Source: Neelides folsomi (taxonomy: Eukaryota; Arthropoda; Collembola; Neelipleona; Neelidae). From it: a stretch of 64,000 nucleotides of DNA. A program made the translations under genes and the position numbers. Positions 1 through 13,058 of the stretch are shown here, piece after piece. Location of the stretch: the NCBI GenBank assembly GCA_034687125.1, contig JAQGBZ010000317.1, positions 1 to 64,000 of the forward strand, in the 5' to 3' direction. The notes under the pieces are model-generated. The model did no database searches, was not told where the DNA came from, and worked only from the letters and a program-made list of their open reading frames with translations. Positions within the stretch are counted from its first letter, which is position 1, and every line of letters begins with the position of its first letter.

Positions 1-1060
1 AATATATAAGCATTACCATTGCCAAATGTTAGAAAAATTGATTAAAGATTAAAAGAGATACGAGCTGATTAAAAAAATAAAGATACTTATGGCCCTCCCT
101 GTACATGAAGGATCAAACCATAAAATTTTTTAAAATTCAACTGATGCGAGATGACATACTTTTATTATAAATATGACACAAGCGTGAACTTTAAATTTTT
201 TCTTAAATTGAATACTACCTTCATAGTACATGTATGCAAATGCAGTATAAGTATAAATATTGTACATCCATTTTGAGTTCGAAAGTAAAGTTATAAAAAA
301 TGAAGCAAGTTCATAATTTAAGGATAATAAGTCATGTAATGCCATAAAAGCGCCAGATAAATGCTTTTTTAACGTTAATTGTTAAATATATTTGATGTAT
401 GAAATAGAATTTCTTGCCGTTTAATTGCTGGGGGTCTTAGGGTGGGGAAGTGGAAAAGCACCGTTTAAGAAAAAAATGACTTAGTTTCCCCCCGTTAATT
501 TAATCTAATTGCGATTTAATTCAATGCCCTATACATTTATGGCCATAATTTATATTTTTATGGGGTATATAAGTATTTCATGGCAGAGTGCTGTATTTAA
601 TTTCCCAGTGAGTAAAAGTGGCCAATGAAGTCTTTAACAGATCGATTAAGAGCTAAAATGTTTATTTGTCTAGTGGTGAGAAGTAAGAAAAATAAGTATT
701 TACCATGAATATATTGAGTTAACAGGGGGAGAACGTATTTGTGTTGGTGGAGCATCATTTGTTAATCAGAAGAAGACAAGAACGAGGGCGATTGTCACTA
801 AAGGCTTATTTTGAAAAAAGAATTTATTGAGAGGAATTTACCTCAGATCGACAGAATTGTGTGGTGTGGTAATAATAAAATGGCTAAAAATAAAGTAACG
901 ACACTATTTGTGAGATTCTTCGCCATCCCTCCGGATCATTGGGGGATATTTTGTCTTTACCAGATTTATGATGCTTATTTAGAGTTCCAGGTATTGTTCT
1001 TGTTCTGGGGTTCATCCTCCTCTCTCCCCATTACATTTCTTTCCAGAGGAGGCGAGATTG
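1..1060. other. AT-rich non-coding stretch
   Basis: Poly-A/T runs and only very short frames. I see no gene, RNA or transposon end. Confidence 0.6.
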
Positions 1061-1830
1061 TAAAGAATGGGAAATGTGTCTAGAGGGGCAGTGGGAGCCC
1101 AAGGAGCTCTGCCACATTTTTCATGCTCACACAAAACATCTGTTGGAAGGAGTGTGGCCTTTCTTGAACCCATCGGAAGGAGAAAATTGAAATGGCACAT
1201 AATTCGGGCCGAAGAATCTAATTATCTTGATTTAGAGGAGGGAAGAAAAGAAAAGAGGTAATGACGCGGGGCTCCATAACCATTGACACCTCTTCCCGGA
1301 AAAATTCCCTTGATGACACAAGAAACATAGGAGCCATTACGCGGAGTCCTTTCCTCCTTCTCTGATGGACATGAGTGCGTATGGGTGAGCGGAGATGGAA
1401 ACCTCTCCACTATTCCTCCTATGTATATTTACATCCGAGCCGGGGGAAAAATGGAGGGCCGTCGTATGGATTGTTTGGAGCCTTGGGATTTTCTCTCAAG
1501 TTGTGAAATGGGCTGAAGTTGTCACTTGCTACGACGCTGACAGTCGTGGATTTTGTGTGGTAAGACCACTCAGCCATTTTACAATCCTCCTTTCCAAAAG
1601 CCCCCGTTACGACTCCAGAAATTCCATTCCAATCTCGAGGAAATCCAGAGAATTAGCTCTGAATTATGAAAATTGGCGTAATCTTCACCCGTCCATGAAA
1701 TCAATTTGCCAAGGAGCGAGAGCCAACTCAGCCTCAGCGCCTCTCATTCTCCCTCCAGCCCTCGGAACCCTCATTGTCGAAACATTCAAACTAATATATT
1801 TATTACTCTGCTTTCCAATTTAACTCCCAG
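1061..1830. other. GC-richer non-coding block
   Basis: Higher GC than its flanks. A 142-codon frame at 1395-1823 has no recognisable domain and no coding-like composition, so I read it as chance. Confidence 0.5.
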
Positions 1831-4245
1831 ATTACAAATAGACATTTTTGAACGATGTCCTTTAATATTTATTTCCTAATTAGCTAATGACCCCATTGCA
1901 GATGTAGGATACATACAAATTGCATTTGTCCACTTCGTTTACGCATTTGGATAATTCCAACTGAAACATAAGCAATTAATTAGAAAAATTTTATCAACCT
2001 TCAAAATGATGAGCATTCTTAATTTATTAAGAGGAAAAGAGAAAAGGAAAATAAAAAGGTTTGGAGTTGATTTAATACAAAATTCCGATTTACTCTATTT
2101 CTGATATATAGACCAATATTATATATGACCTGTGAGTTTTTTGCCACTTTGCTAGATGGAGAGTAGCTGTATTACCTCACCATAATGGATCGCATAATTT
2201 GAAATCCTTTAGGAGTCTTTTGAGGAGGATCGGAAAAGAGGGGAGCCCAGAAGTTGAGATAAAGAAAGAACTCATTTCTTTGAGTGAGTGTGGATGCCAA
2301 ACGGAGTATGGGAACATTTAATATGGAGATCATAGTAAAGAATTGTATGAATGCAGTCACAATAATAATAAAAAAAACTTCTCTGCATTCTCTATGCAAA
2401 TAAAGTTTCTTCACAATATACGTGCGGCTTTTAATGTTCTCGAATCCTCGACTCTACTTAAAAATATTAGTCCTTGCCTCATAATCGCCTAAATTCACCA
2501 TTAGTTTACTTTAATTCTTTTCAACCCTTTAAAAGGAAGTTCTTAAAAATGAATATTTGTGTGAAGCCTCTGGTTAAATAATAATTACGGCTCTTTATTT
2601 GAAATAATTGACTACTTTGCAGGCATTTTCAGAACATTGAGACGTAATACGACCAAAAAATGTAGAGCGTCTAATTAAATATATTGCAACAGATTATATC
2701 CAAACAGGGTTCATTTGGGAATTTTTATTCTCTTTCCAACCTTTATTTGTAAATACAAGAAAATAGCTAGTGAAGTATGGGAAATAACTATTGTTAAGAA
2801 GGAGTCGATGCGTTATGTAGGCTCAACTCCTGGAGGCAACCGGCTTAGAAGTGTTTCGCATATGTACCGATATAAAAGCCGAAGTAATCCCATTATCATT
2901 CTAATAATACAAGTTGTCGGAGGAAGGAAAAAACCGAGTGTAAATTATTGCCTTTTGCCCCAGCTTGAGCCTTCCTTTTGCTGTGCCTCCTCCACTCCCC
3001 CATTTCCTTTCGATTCTAATTATTTCTTGGTTTTCTCCCCACACAGTCCTCAAATTCTCCCTCCTCCTTTTCACTCTTTCCCATATTCTCCTCCTCTCAA
3101 GCAGAGTCGAAAGATGAAAGAAATGGTAAAATAGAAGAATGAAAGAAAGATGAAAGCTGGGATTCCTGGAGAACCGCTGGATCGTTGAACACAAAAAAAG
3201 CAATAAGATAAGAGTGTGTATGAATTGAGGAATTGCACCAAGATTGGTTCTTTTTTGTTGGTAAATTTTTCTCTGGTGACTCTCTGCTTCACTGTCTCCG
3301 CGGACGAAGATTCGTCAAAATGGAAGGATTAGAAACTGGTCTGGACTTGGGCGATGTGGGTTGGTCCCTTAAATCAAGTCTTCACTCTCGTGGTTCTAGA
3401 TAAAATTAGATAATGATCTGAGATACATTCTTCTCAGCACTTTGAATGCATCGGTACTTGGGATTAGATATCGTCTCCCTCCAGAAAAATGTTTAGGTCA
3501 AGGGGCGGACGAAGCCAATAAGTTACGTTCCCTTCCTTTTCTGCCTCGCGCTCGTTGTTCAAAGGGGCAGTCGCACCTCATTTTTATTCCCAAGCAGATG
3601 AATCGAATTCTTTCCTCCCCTTTTATTCTTTTGAGATAAGTAGGTAGTTGGTATTTCTTAGGGCCTTGCCCTCATTCCTTATTGATTCTGGTCAATAAGC
3701 ATAACTCATCATAACTAAGTAATTGAATAAACTTTGGTGAAGGAAAAATACATATCTCAATAAATCTAATGGTATTGTAATTAAAATGTCATGCTTTGTA
3801 TTGTTAATAATATTTAGTGAGTTCTCAATCAAATGCCATTCAAAAAATTAACATTGAATTAGTTTGAAGCATTTGTTAAAGTTATACTCTACTTGCATCT
3901 ATCCTACATACACTTACATAGTAGAATAAATAAAGAGCATTAAAGAATTTGATTAGCTTTTTGTACGAAAGCGCCAATATTCCCCCAAGACCTTTTGTAA
4001 TGTAATATGCAAGTTTAAATAATCCGACTATATAATACTTATGTGGTAGTAAATCATTTTGATAAAACATAAGTATTTTTTGTGTTGAACAATGAGAAAT
4101 GTAATAAAGTATATTACTCAAAGGTTTTCGTTCAATTGAAAGAGTAAAATTTCCCGTCACTTCATAAGAAAAAGTGGAAAATAATTGAGAAAATGGTCGA
4201 GGTTTGCGGTTGGAACAGCGGAGAGATATAATCAAGGAGATAAGA
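1831..4245. other. AT-rich DNA around a mixed block
   Basis: 1831-2710 and 3641-4245 are AT-rich with nothing recognisable. The part between is mixed in composition and holds the pyrimidine tract of 2947-3108. Confidence 0.5.
2947..3108. repeat. Polypyrimidine-biased tract
   Basis: About 160 bases are strongly C/T-biased on the plus strand, rich in CCTCCTCC, CTCCACTCCCC and TTCTCC. It is an irregular bias, not a tandem repeat. Open frames on both strands here have low-complexity translations (runs of Ser/Pro/Phe or Arg/Glu) and look like by-products. Confidence 0.6.
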
Positions 4246-5130
4246 TTCAATGACAGATGAATGCAACGGGGGAAATTTATGGAGGGAGAGCAGGGAAACC
4301 ATCAATTCCAATCAGACTCATCAGTGGGTGCTCCCGAGCCTTCGTAACTCTCCGAAATGGCCTCATTCCTCTCTCGAGAGGGTCTTCTTCGAGGGTGAGC
4401 TGAAATGGAGTCGGCGAGCTCTGAGACCATGACATGAACGAAGTGGAGTATTTATAAGCCTCTTGTCTTGTTGCCTTTTCTAATGGGATTGAGTCGATTG
4501 AGCTCATCCAGTTGATGACTCTCCTCCACCTTCTTCCCCATTTCTCGAATCCAAGGAGGAGGGTATTCTTAGAAATGGTGCAAACTAGTTGAAAAGCAGC
4601 AAGGCTGATGAATAGGACGAGGCTTCGTAGCTCCACTCTCGTGGATTTGACATATTTTTTCCCTGTGAGGCGAAGTCTCTTGTTTGGCCACAGGATTTGA
4701 CATCTGACATATTGTTCCTTGGAAGAACTCCCCACGACTCACCCGTTCCATCTTCCTATGGAGTCCAATTCCCTTCTCCTCCTATTACCTACGAGAACTA
4801 AGAAAACAAATAGTGGAGATGGGTTTCGCGATTCTTTCCTCCTCTCTCCTCCACACGGATTTTACGACCCGTGGCGCCTCATGGACTAATTGGAGTTGGC
4901 AATTAATGACCCTCACAGCTTCAGCGGCTTTATGACTCATGGAGCTCCCCTCCCGTATGCAGATGAGGAACGGCGCTTCGCTAATGGAAACCAGACCGTG
5001 TGTGAGTGATGAAAAGAGTTTGAAGGAATCTATTACGTATCGGGGCCAAACTAATAAGTTCAACCTCTACAAACTTTTTGGTCCGTGGGTTCACCCCAGC
5101 TTGTTGGAGAGCAAGGAATCTGATTAAAAG
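4246..5130. other. GC-richer non-coding block
   Basis: The longest frame is 152 codons on the minus strand (4277-4735). It overlaps other open frames on both strands and has no domain, as expected for chance frames in higher-GC DNA. Confidence 0.5.
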
Positions 5131-5778
5131 TGAAGAAATATCACACCATAAAACTTTTCTTCTCTTTAATTTCTTAGATTATAATTCACCACTTATAACT
5201 CTTTTTTTCCTCTCTCGGAAACATCGGGCTCTGAGAACCGGCAAATAGACTAAACGCAGAAGGGAAGGGCTGGTAAATTAGAAAAACCATCGCAAACTCA
5301 CATGTCCCAAATGAATGATGTTTATTCATAAAATACAGAGTTTTCTAATTTTCTAATTTAACCGAGCTCCAGATACATACACTTCATTAATAGACTTTTC
5401 TCCCCCTACAAATGTAAAAAATGCAATATCAAGGTTTGCTATTATCATGTGGCTAAACTTTTTTGTCAATAAACTCCGTATTAGTTAAAAAGGTTCTCCT
5501 CAAAAACAAATTAACGCATGACATTAGTTATAAGATCATAATATAAAACATATGCTATGTAATTAATATTAGTAAAAAGTTAAATTTTAAAATCACTCTA
5601 TAAATATTATACAGGTTATTAGTCAATCGAATCTCAAATAATAATAATGCTTACCTTACTATTATTTATTTTTCATTTTCCACTTCACATGGATTCATTA
5701 TACACCATAATGACGTACATATGTATTGTATAATGTACGAGTACAATTTAAAAATTTAAAAGTTGTCCTGTTCACATT

Positions 5779-6069
5779 AAGTACAAGGTGACCAGTCTGA
5801 TCCACTCATCATTACGAAGATAGGAATATTTATGTATAAACTGAATTAAATTATTATAAAAATTACAAAATGCATAATTATAAAATGATATTTAAATGAG
5901 AATTTTATTTTTTTGTGAAAACCATCAACACAATCAATTGTTGACAATTGTTGACAATTGGATTGATATAAAACGCCGTTTTTAATAATTTAATTCAGTA
6001 TGTACATAGTATTCCTATCTTCGTAATGTTGCATATAGATGAGTGGATCAGACTGGTCACCCGGTACTT
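5779..6069. mobile_element. MITE with inverted arms of about 75-85 bp
   Basis: The left arm, starting AAGTACAAGGTGACCAGTC at 5779, returns inverted at the right end (GACTGGTCACCCGGTACTT, ending 6069). A core of 16-18 bases is perfectly matched (GTGACCAGTCTGATCCAC) and similarity runs on for about 75-85 bp through ATTACGAAGATAGGAAT and CTGAATTAAATTATT. The right arm carries 10 extra bases (about 6028-6037) absent from the left. The interior is AT-rich and non-coding, with a small repeat at 5931-5968. No clear target duplication is visible. It is non-autonomous; the parent family is unknown. Confidence 0.85.
5931..5968. repeat. Nested CAATTG repeat inside the MITE
   Basis: The decamer TTGACAATTG occurs twice in tandem (5941-5960), preceded by ATCAATTG. 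The whole 5931-5968 stretch is close to its own reverse complement. This gives the MITE a second, central hairpin. Confidence 0.7.
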
Positions 6070-6150
6070 GTTCTCCTAATATCTACTGAGTAATATGGAG
6101 AAACAATGTATCAACAAACATCGTCTTTACTCAAGTTGTTAAGCAGGCTT

Positions 6151-7950
6151 CTTAAATCTTTAATCTGAGGAGGGTGAGGACGTACAAGAATTTTACAGCT
6201 CACGGTATGTAAGTATTTGTATCGTATCTACCACAAAGCTCCTTATCTTTCAATCCCGTGAAAAAAACCATCTTGAAGAAGATGAGCCACACACCAAGTT
6301 TAAAATCTGCACGAGTGGGCCTCGAGACTTTCCGCCGCTCCTATTTGCATTTTCCGACTAACGAGTTTCTTATCGAACTCATCAAAGACAGGACGAACGA
6401 AGAGGCTCTGACCCTTGATAAATGAGGCTGTCATCTTGGCACAAAATAGAAAATTATTGTCTCATTTTTTACTTTAGATCCAATATAAATGGTTGACGTT
6501 CCTTTGCGTACCTCTTCAATCTCCTGAGTCTGCCAGAAGCTACACTTTCATCTCAACACCCTGGAACTCCTCGATCTCATCTTCTTTATCTGAGGCATTA
6601 CGACGACGTATGTTCTACCGACTAATGCGTGGAATATGAGAGGCGAAGAGCAGATGGGCCAAGCCCCAATATCCCCTCATCTTTGCATAGAGATTAGGGA
6701 ATTTTCTACATGAGTTAAATTTGAATCGGAGGGAGTCACCCAAGGTTTGACTCCTCTGCCACAAGACCTCATAACTTTCCCCAACACTGCTACATATATT
6801 ATATTATTTCCGCCTGAGCAATTGCCGAGCTGAATTTAAAATTTCGCATCAAAAAATTTGAATAAATTAATTAATTCTCTTTTAATGCGCTAGATAAAAC
6901 GCTCGGCATGTCAAGACGGCTAATGGCCATTTTTCTCTCTTTATCAATCATGATATTTTCCCAGTCTTTTTTATTAGCCCTACTTTTGAATGGAGGAGCA
7001 AGTTGGCGTGGTTATAAATGAATATAGGAATCGGCACGAGATGCTTTACGGTTCCTCTCTCTTTCCCGGTCGGAAGTTGCATATTGAGTTAAGGGTTTTT
7101 GCATACGGCACTTCAACATCTATAGCGGCTTCTTCCCCTCTATGCCGCCCATACATACTCCCAACTTCTCATTGCTAAAAATTATTTACGACACTTTATA
7201 CAACATTGGGCACAAAGCGAGCATAAATCTCTGGCCTTCTTTTCCGCAGCGCCTTTTCTCGAGTCACGAGGAAGAAGGAGGGAGATATGCCTCTTTGCCT
7301 GATGGAAGCCTTACCTTCCCCTCCTACTTATTCCCCATGAATTTCACCAGTTCTCTCCCGGGTTCGCACTTTGGGAACTCCTGACTCCTATTACTATTAC
7401 GATTACACTCCAACTATCTCCTATCTCGTAAGCTCTCCTGCCCGAGGAATACACTCCATAAATTCTCCCCGATCGTAGTCCATTACTTGAAGCTTTTATC
7501 GTGGCTACCTATTTCCACTGCCTCACCCGCTCGTCCGCTCTCCGAAGAAGAGGGACCACTTGGGCGGCAGAATAACTCACCCAACCTCGGGAACATTCAT
7601 CATGCATACAGTTCTCGCTACTTCCTCATATCGTCCCTCAATAACCGACCTCCATTATCTTGTCCTTCCCTGGGTCACACAGAGAAACGGCTAAACACGA
7701 GCACAATTATATATTTCTATTCCCATTAGAACACACCTGCGCCATTCCATCTCATCCCCGGGATCTCCCCTCCATGGGTACTCTCCAGGGCGTCGTTGCA
7801 ATCTATTTTATAGACTATATATATGAACTCTCTACTCAAGAATTCAATCCGGCTCTTTTATTACGGAAAAGCAATCGTCTGGAACAAAACCTAAGAGCCA
7901 ATAGACCTAATACACTCTAACATTGGCCAACTCGAGCACAACACCTTTGG
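6151..7950. other. GC-richer non-coding block
   Basis: C/T-biased on the plus strand from about 7120 to 7780. Frames are under 90 codons with low-complexity translations. No exon is supported. Confidence 0.5.
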
Positions 7951-10260
7951 TTGTAAAACTACTCAATGTATGTATGTATAAACATGATGGGAAAAATAGT
8001 GGCGGAATGCTTTCTTTGAAATCACCTTCACATTTATCTTCAAGTCAGCTCAACCCCCAGTAAAAAATCGTATTTGATAATAAACAGCTTCTGGAATATC
8101 GTGCCTTTTTTGTGGAAATTTTTGAATTACCAATTACTTTCAATTGTGGGAGCAATGGGAAACTACAACCACCCCAAAAATGTACAAATAGTTTATGTGT
8201 TGTAATTGTAAATGTTTTATATGCTTCATCCAATTTCAAGTCGTTTCAAGCTGTCTATTAATTAATTCTGATGAAAGTTTTTTTACATAAATAACGCAAT
8301 TCCACTAATTGGAAGTTTTATTCAATAAAAGAATTTTATTTCATATCTTTCTTTCATTTTTACCAAAGTGAATCCTTCATCTTCAATGAAAAGTAACTTT
8401 ATCTTATTGTCAGTCTTCCTTTTTTAATGAATCAAACAAAAAAATTTTTATCAAAAATTCTAGTAATAAAAGTCCCCCAAGTTTTTCTTTCAAGAAAGGA
8501 GGATTTCTGTTTTTTTCTTTCTTTCCTTACCAAGCTCGCATGTTTTCTATATTTACATTGTTCCAAAAGAGAAATTCAATTCTTAAGAATATAACTTTCT
8601 TAATATGCCTATTCTCCGAGCTATTTGTACATTGTTGGTATATTCTTACTTTTACTCACACAGATGTCCGCAAAGATGTAAGAATGGAATAAAGTATGAA
8701 ATCCGTCAAAGGTTCTATAATTAAGTGTACTTCTTGATGTCATTTACAAGCCCTATGGAAAAATAATGAGGACTCGAATATTGGAACTAGAGAAGTGGTT
8801 AAAAACTTACAAAGCATTTGCCATCGGTTAATGTCTCTCATGTAAATGACAGTTCCATATGATTATCCTGTCTCACAGGCCTCTTATTTTCTTTATGTCT
8901 TCATCATGATGACATATAAGTATGTATTTTCGTCTTTCCACATCACTCCTGGTTATCTCCTCTCTTTGTCCTCTGCCTCTCCAATATTTTTATTGCGTTA
9001 TCTTCAAATACAGAGACATGTGTGTGTTTAGGGCTCATCTGTTCCTCAATTTGGATATTCTTCATGGCGTCCATCATCACAAATTGAATGCCGTGAAACA
9101 TTTTGATCCAATAAACTCATGTTTTAATACTAATGAAACATCAATTGAAAAGCCTTTCTATTTTCTTTACTTCTACTTCTACTCAAGGGGAAAATTGTAT
9201 TCTAAGCATTTCCTAACTATGCAAGTTTCAGATATTACTTACTATTAGTACGTCATATTAGTATACATATTATAAGATGAATGCACTGATACTTTTCTTG
9301 TCGTTAGATATTTTCATTAATTAAATGTGATAGTATTCTATTATTTCAAACCTTAAAGTTTTTTTATTTTATTTTCTACGATAGACATTTCATAATACCA
9401 ACATATTTATACTTACTGACACTTTAAACATTGAGGAATGGGAAAATATGTAAAAGTCATATTACTTGTATGTACAAGCTTAAGTTACAAATTACTTATC
9501 TATCAGTATGTACATATGTAGTAATGGTATGTTATTTTAAAGAAGTATAAATTTACCAGTATCTAATGTGTACATAGGAAGTACTATGTAGTATATAAAA
9601 CTTGACGTAAAATTCTCCATGATCATCATGTTTGCTCATACAATATGGTATATTCTTTATATGTAATCTGGGAACGAAGTTAAATTGGAAATCAGAGGTC
9701 CAATTTCCTGTAGTTTGAGGATGCGAAAGGAAGCTCTTCGCCTTTCCAAATAAACTCCACATTTCTCTTTTTACATTATTACGTTTTGTGAAGAGATCGA
9801 AGGAGAATCCCGGCAGACTCGTTCAGTAATTTAATTTCATCAGCTATTTTAAAATGAAATGAGTGAATGCACCATCTCCGTTCTTTGACAGATATGTCTA
9901 TCTGTAATGTTGATTAATATTATTTTTTCGGTGAAACTACACAAACTTACATATTACTTAAAATTTAGTCCATAGATATTTAGAGCAAGTCAATTTGTGG
10001 ATCAATAAAGTTGATTATAATGTTGTTTTGTGCTTTTGTATGACCAAGATTAATGAAAGGAAAATGAAAATGATACAAACGAGTATTAAAAGCTTTAATA
10101 TTATATTTCTCTTTAAATAATAAATCGATAATGATTATAAATTGTAATTACTTATAATATTGATTTTTTATATTTTTTTATTATAACGAATGGACCCTTA
10201 TGAATAATTGCAGATTTTCGAATTATCATTTGAACGGTATTTGCAACGTAAAATAAGAAT
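7951..10260. other. AT-rich non-coding stretch
   Basis: A TATG microsatellite near 7970, many poly-T runs, and TACATATG-type simple sequence around 9240-9560. No gene seen. Confidence 0.6.
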
Positions 10261-12310
10261 TATGTATGAGGTCAGGGGAAGAGAAATAAAAATTTTAAAT
10301 TCGACTCTAATTTTCTCCTTCCCTTCCACAAATTGACATTTTTCATTTTGGTGAAGTGGAGGGGGAGGATGTGAAATGACTGACTGGTTCTTTGACAATC
10401 ATGTAGAGGAAGGTGGACCGAAGTTGGATCGGTGTGGGATTGTCTTGTCAATCTTCTCAATGCGCTAAGCCGGGCTTAGAAGTCTAGTCCATTTATATCC
10501 CCGATCGTCCTTATGGCTCCCTCAGATGCGTCGGAAGGGAGAGTAAAAAATAAACACGGCACTGGGGATAAGTGAGCAAATGTAATGGATGGGCGTGTGT
10601 TGGCGCTTTCCCGGAGAAGAAACTTCACTTTCAGCGGCGGACAATAGAGCCATAGTTCATATCCACGTGTATGTACAGGGCGAGATAGGGCGATGCGGAG
10701 CCTTGGTTTCGATGGGATCAAATGACCGGGAGAAATTGAGAGACTCTCTCTTCTCCGAGTCGATGGGAAAGGAGCGTAAGTGGAGAGGCCTTGAGAAGGC
10801 TCGAGACGAATACACGAGGCAGACTGATCCCCTGTGTCTGTCTTCTCGCTTGACATCTACGACCGGAACCTCAGTTCCATAATTCTCTCTCTCGGCAACT
10901 AGCCTTGCGAAATGAAGTGGCCGCTCTGCATCTCCCGTAGTAATACTTATAATATTATTATACGGCCTTCCTCCGCTGGTCATCTCTTTCTCTTCAATAG
11001 GGCCATCAAATGGGCATAGAATCCATTCCAAACCCCATTTCCCATTCATCCTGCCTCTAGGCGAGATTTCCACTTTCACTTTACTATATTACTTTCATCT
11101 CCTCTTTCTCTCTCGCTTCCATAATAACTCCATTTTCCTCTCTCTCTCAATTTCTATCTGGCCTTTTGGATCTCCACTCAGCTCAGCTTCCTCCCATTCC
11201 CCCATTCTGTTTATAAAGACGCTTAAGAGATTCTGAGGCTTTGATTCTGAGTAAATCCCAAATTACGGAATTCGTTTGAGAGCCGCAATTATTGTGAATT
11301 GAGCTAAATTCGTTGAGGATTTCCAACAATTTTCTTTCCAAGCCCATCGTGTATCTAATGCGAGCCTCTCTATTTATTTTAGCCTCCAATATTATTACCT
11401 TCACTTCTCATTACACTGTTTTCAAAGTGAATTGAAAAGAAGCTCTCTGCGTAATTCCGCGAGAATAAATAAAAGGAATAAATGTTGATTAAATTGGAGG
11501 ACTGGTTTCAATTTATTGTGCTAATTTGCCGTTTTGGTAATAAATTAGGGGGGAAGGAGGATGGAAAGCTAAAGCCGAGAGATTATGCTCCCGGAGCCTG
11601 GGAGAGGGAAGGAGAGAAGCGAACACCGAAGATGTGCCTGTCTTTTCGAGGGCGGTCGTAAAGATTGATGATAAAGTAAGTTAACTTTCTCCAGTTGTAG
11701 AAGTGTAATTTTGGGAAATTTTGGAAAAGGTCTTTTGGGACTGGGAAGGCTGAGAGCCGACTGAGACGAGGAAATGGGGAAGAGGCTGGAGATGGAAACT
11801 GTGTGGCTGGTGGGCGATGAAGACGGAGACTAAGAATATTATAAGGGTCGTGAATCCATTGAAATGAGAGCCGTAGACTCCTAATGAAATGGAGGGATGG
11901 ATGTAATGGTGGGACTACTTAGAACTCAATGGACCTCCTCGATGGCTCACAAGAAGAAAGATCCTCATTGGAATACAACTCTGTGTGAGTGAATTGAGGG
12001 ACGCGTATAGGAGAATAGGAGAAGACTCTCTCTACATGACCTCTTCGTACGAGCCCTAAAATTCTTTCCCCTACAATCGATTCTCCGCCGAGTCTACGGG
12101 TGAGTAATGGCCGGCCGTCTTGGACTGTTGCTCTCCCACTCCACGATATAATATAATAGTAATATTAATAAATGGCAGGGAGGGAGAAGAGATCACAATA
12201 ATCCCACTTACCTGCTGGAATTGTGCATAATTCCGTTTACCCTCGCTATTTGCTCACGCTCCTCTCTGGCTTGGCAATATTGTATTAGAACCCAAGGAGA
12301 AGAAAAGGAA
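10261..12310. other. GC-richer non-coding block
   Basis: Contains a CACGTG E-box near 10662 and the pyrimidine tract of 11069-11215. From about 11560 to 12000 the plus strand is purine-rich (GGAG/GAAG). Overlapping frames of up to 140 codons occur on opposite strands, none with a domain. Confidence 0.5.
11069..11215. repeat. Polypyrimidine-biased tract
   Basis: About 145 bases on the plus strand are C/T-biased with CTCTCTCTC runs near 11136-11148. It resembles GAGA-factor-type DNA on the minus strand (GAGAGAGAG), but no promoter or exon is visible next to it. Confidence 0.5.
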
Positions 12311-12687
12311 TATCACATTAAATTTTTATCATGCCCATCATGCGTATATTCACTACATGAGTATATCCTTCACTACTCATCTGATTGATATTACTATCAA
12401 GACGAAATAGGAAAAAGTCTACAAACTTTCGACTTTTTGTGGTTCCATTCTTAAGTAAACAGTTGCTTTGTTAAAGTCTACAATCTTCAATGCTATGTTC
12501 ATATTGTAGTGCTTATAACTACTCATATTTCTTCAGGTTTATTTTCAATTTTTTCCACACTTCCACGTAGTGTTATTTCCTACCTTTTACTTCAACATAT
12601 ACCAACAATCCTTTAATACTAAATTGTTATTATTTGACACGAAAGAAAATTTATCTGATGTATGATTCTAGTTTGATGAACTTCGTA

Positions 12688-12760
12688 TACTTATAAATAC
12701 AAATACTAATAATTTTAGAATACTTATAAATACAAATACTAATAATTTTAGAATACTTAT
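12688..12760. repeat. 33-bp tandem repeat, 2.2 copies
   Basis: A unit beginning TACTTATAAATACAAATACT is present at 12688-12720 and 12721-12753 without mismatches, then restarts for about 6-7 bases. This is a simple local duplication in AT-rich DNA. Confidence 0.9.
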
Positions 12761-13037
12761 TGTAGATTAATAAAAATGGATTAATTGGTTAAAACAAGTT
12801 GATCAAAAAGAGGCAAGGTTTTCTAATAAGTTAATTTTATGATTTTCGCTTCATATAAATCAAAATATACAATATTTACTAGTACATATACAGATACATA
12901 ATGTATTGATTATTTTTATTCAACAAATATGAGTTATTTAATTTTTAACTACCTTTTTAAGTTTATTTAAAATAGAAGCATTCTACGTCATTAAATCTTG
13001 GTTTTAAACCAATTTGTAAAGTTGAAAGGCAGAGGGA

Positions 13038-13058
13038 GATTTATTTAATAAATAAATC
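13038..13058. repeat. 21-bp perfect palindrome
   Basis: GATTTATTTA, a central A, then TAAATAAATC. It lies at the border between an AT-rich stretch and a GC-richer block. It contains overlapping forkhead-like and Hox-like TTTATT/AATAAA cores; function is unknown. Confidence 0.8.

Larger units (their letters stand above)
5131..6150. other. AT-rich stretch holding the MITE
   Basis: Apart from the MITE at 5779-6069 I see only AT-rich DNA. Confidence 0.6.

Noticed and set aside
1395-1823. 142-codon plus-strand open frame
   Set aside because: No recognisable family or domain order; flanked by other chance frames in the same GC-richer block.
4277-4735. 152-codon minus-strand open frame
   Set aside because: Same reasons; low-information translation and no start or splice support.
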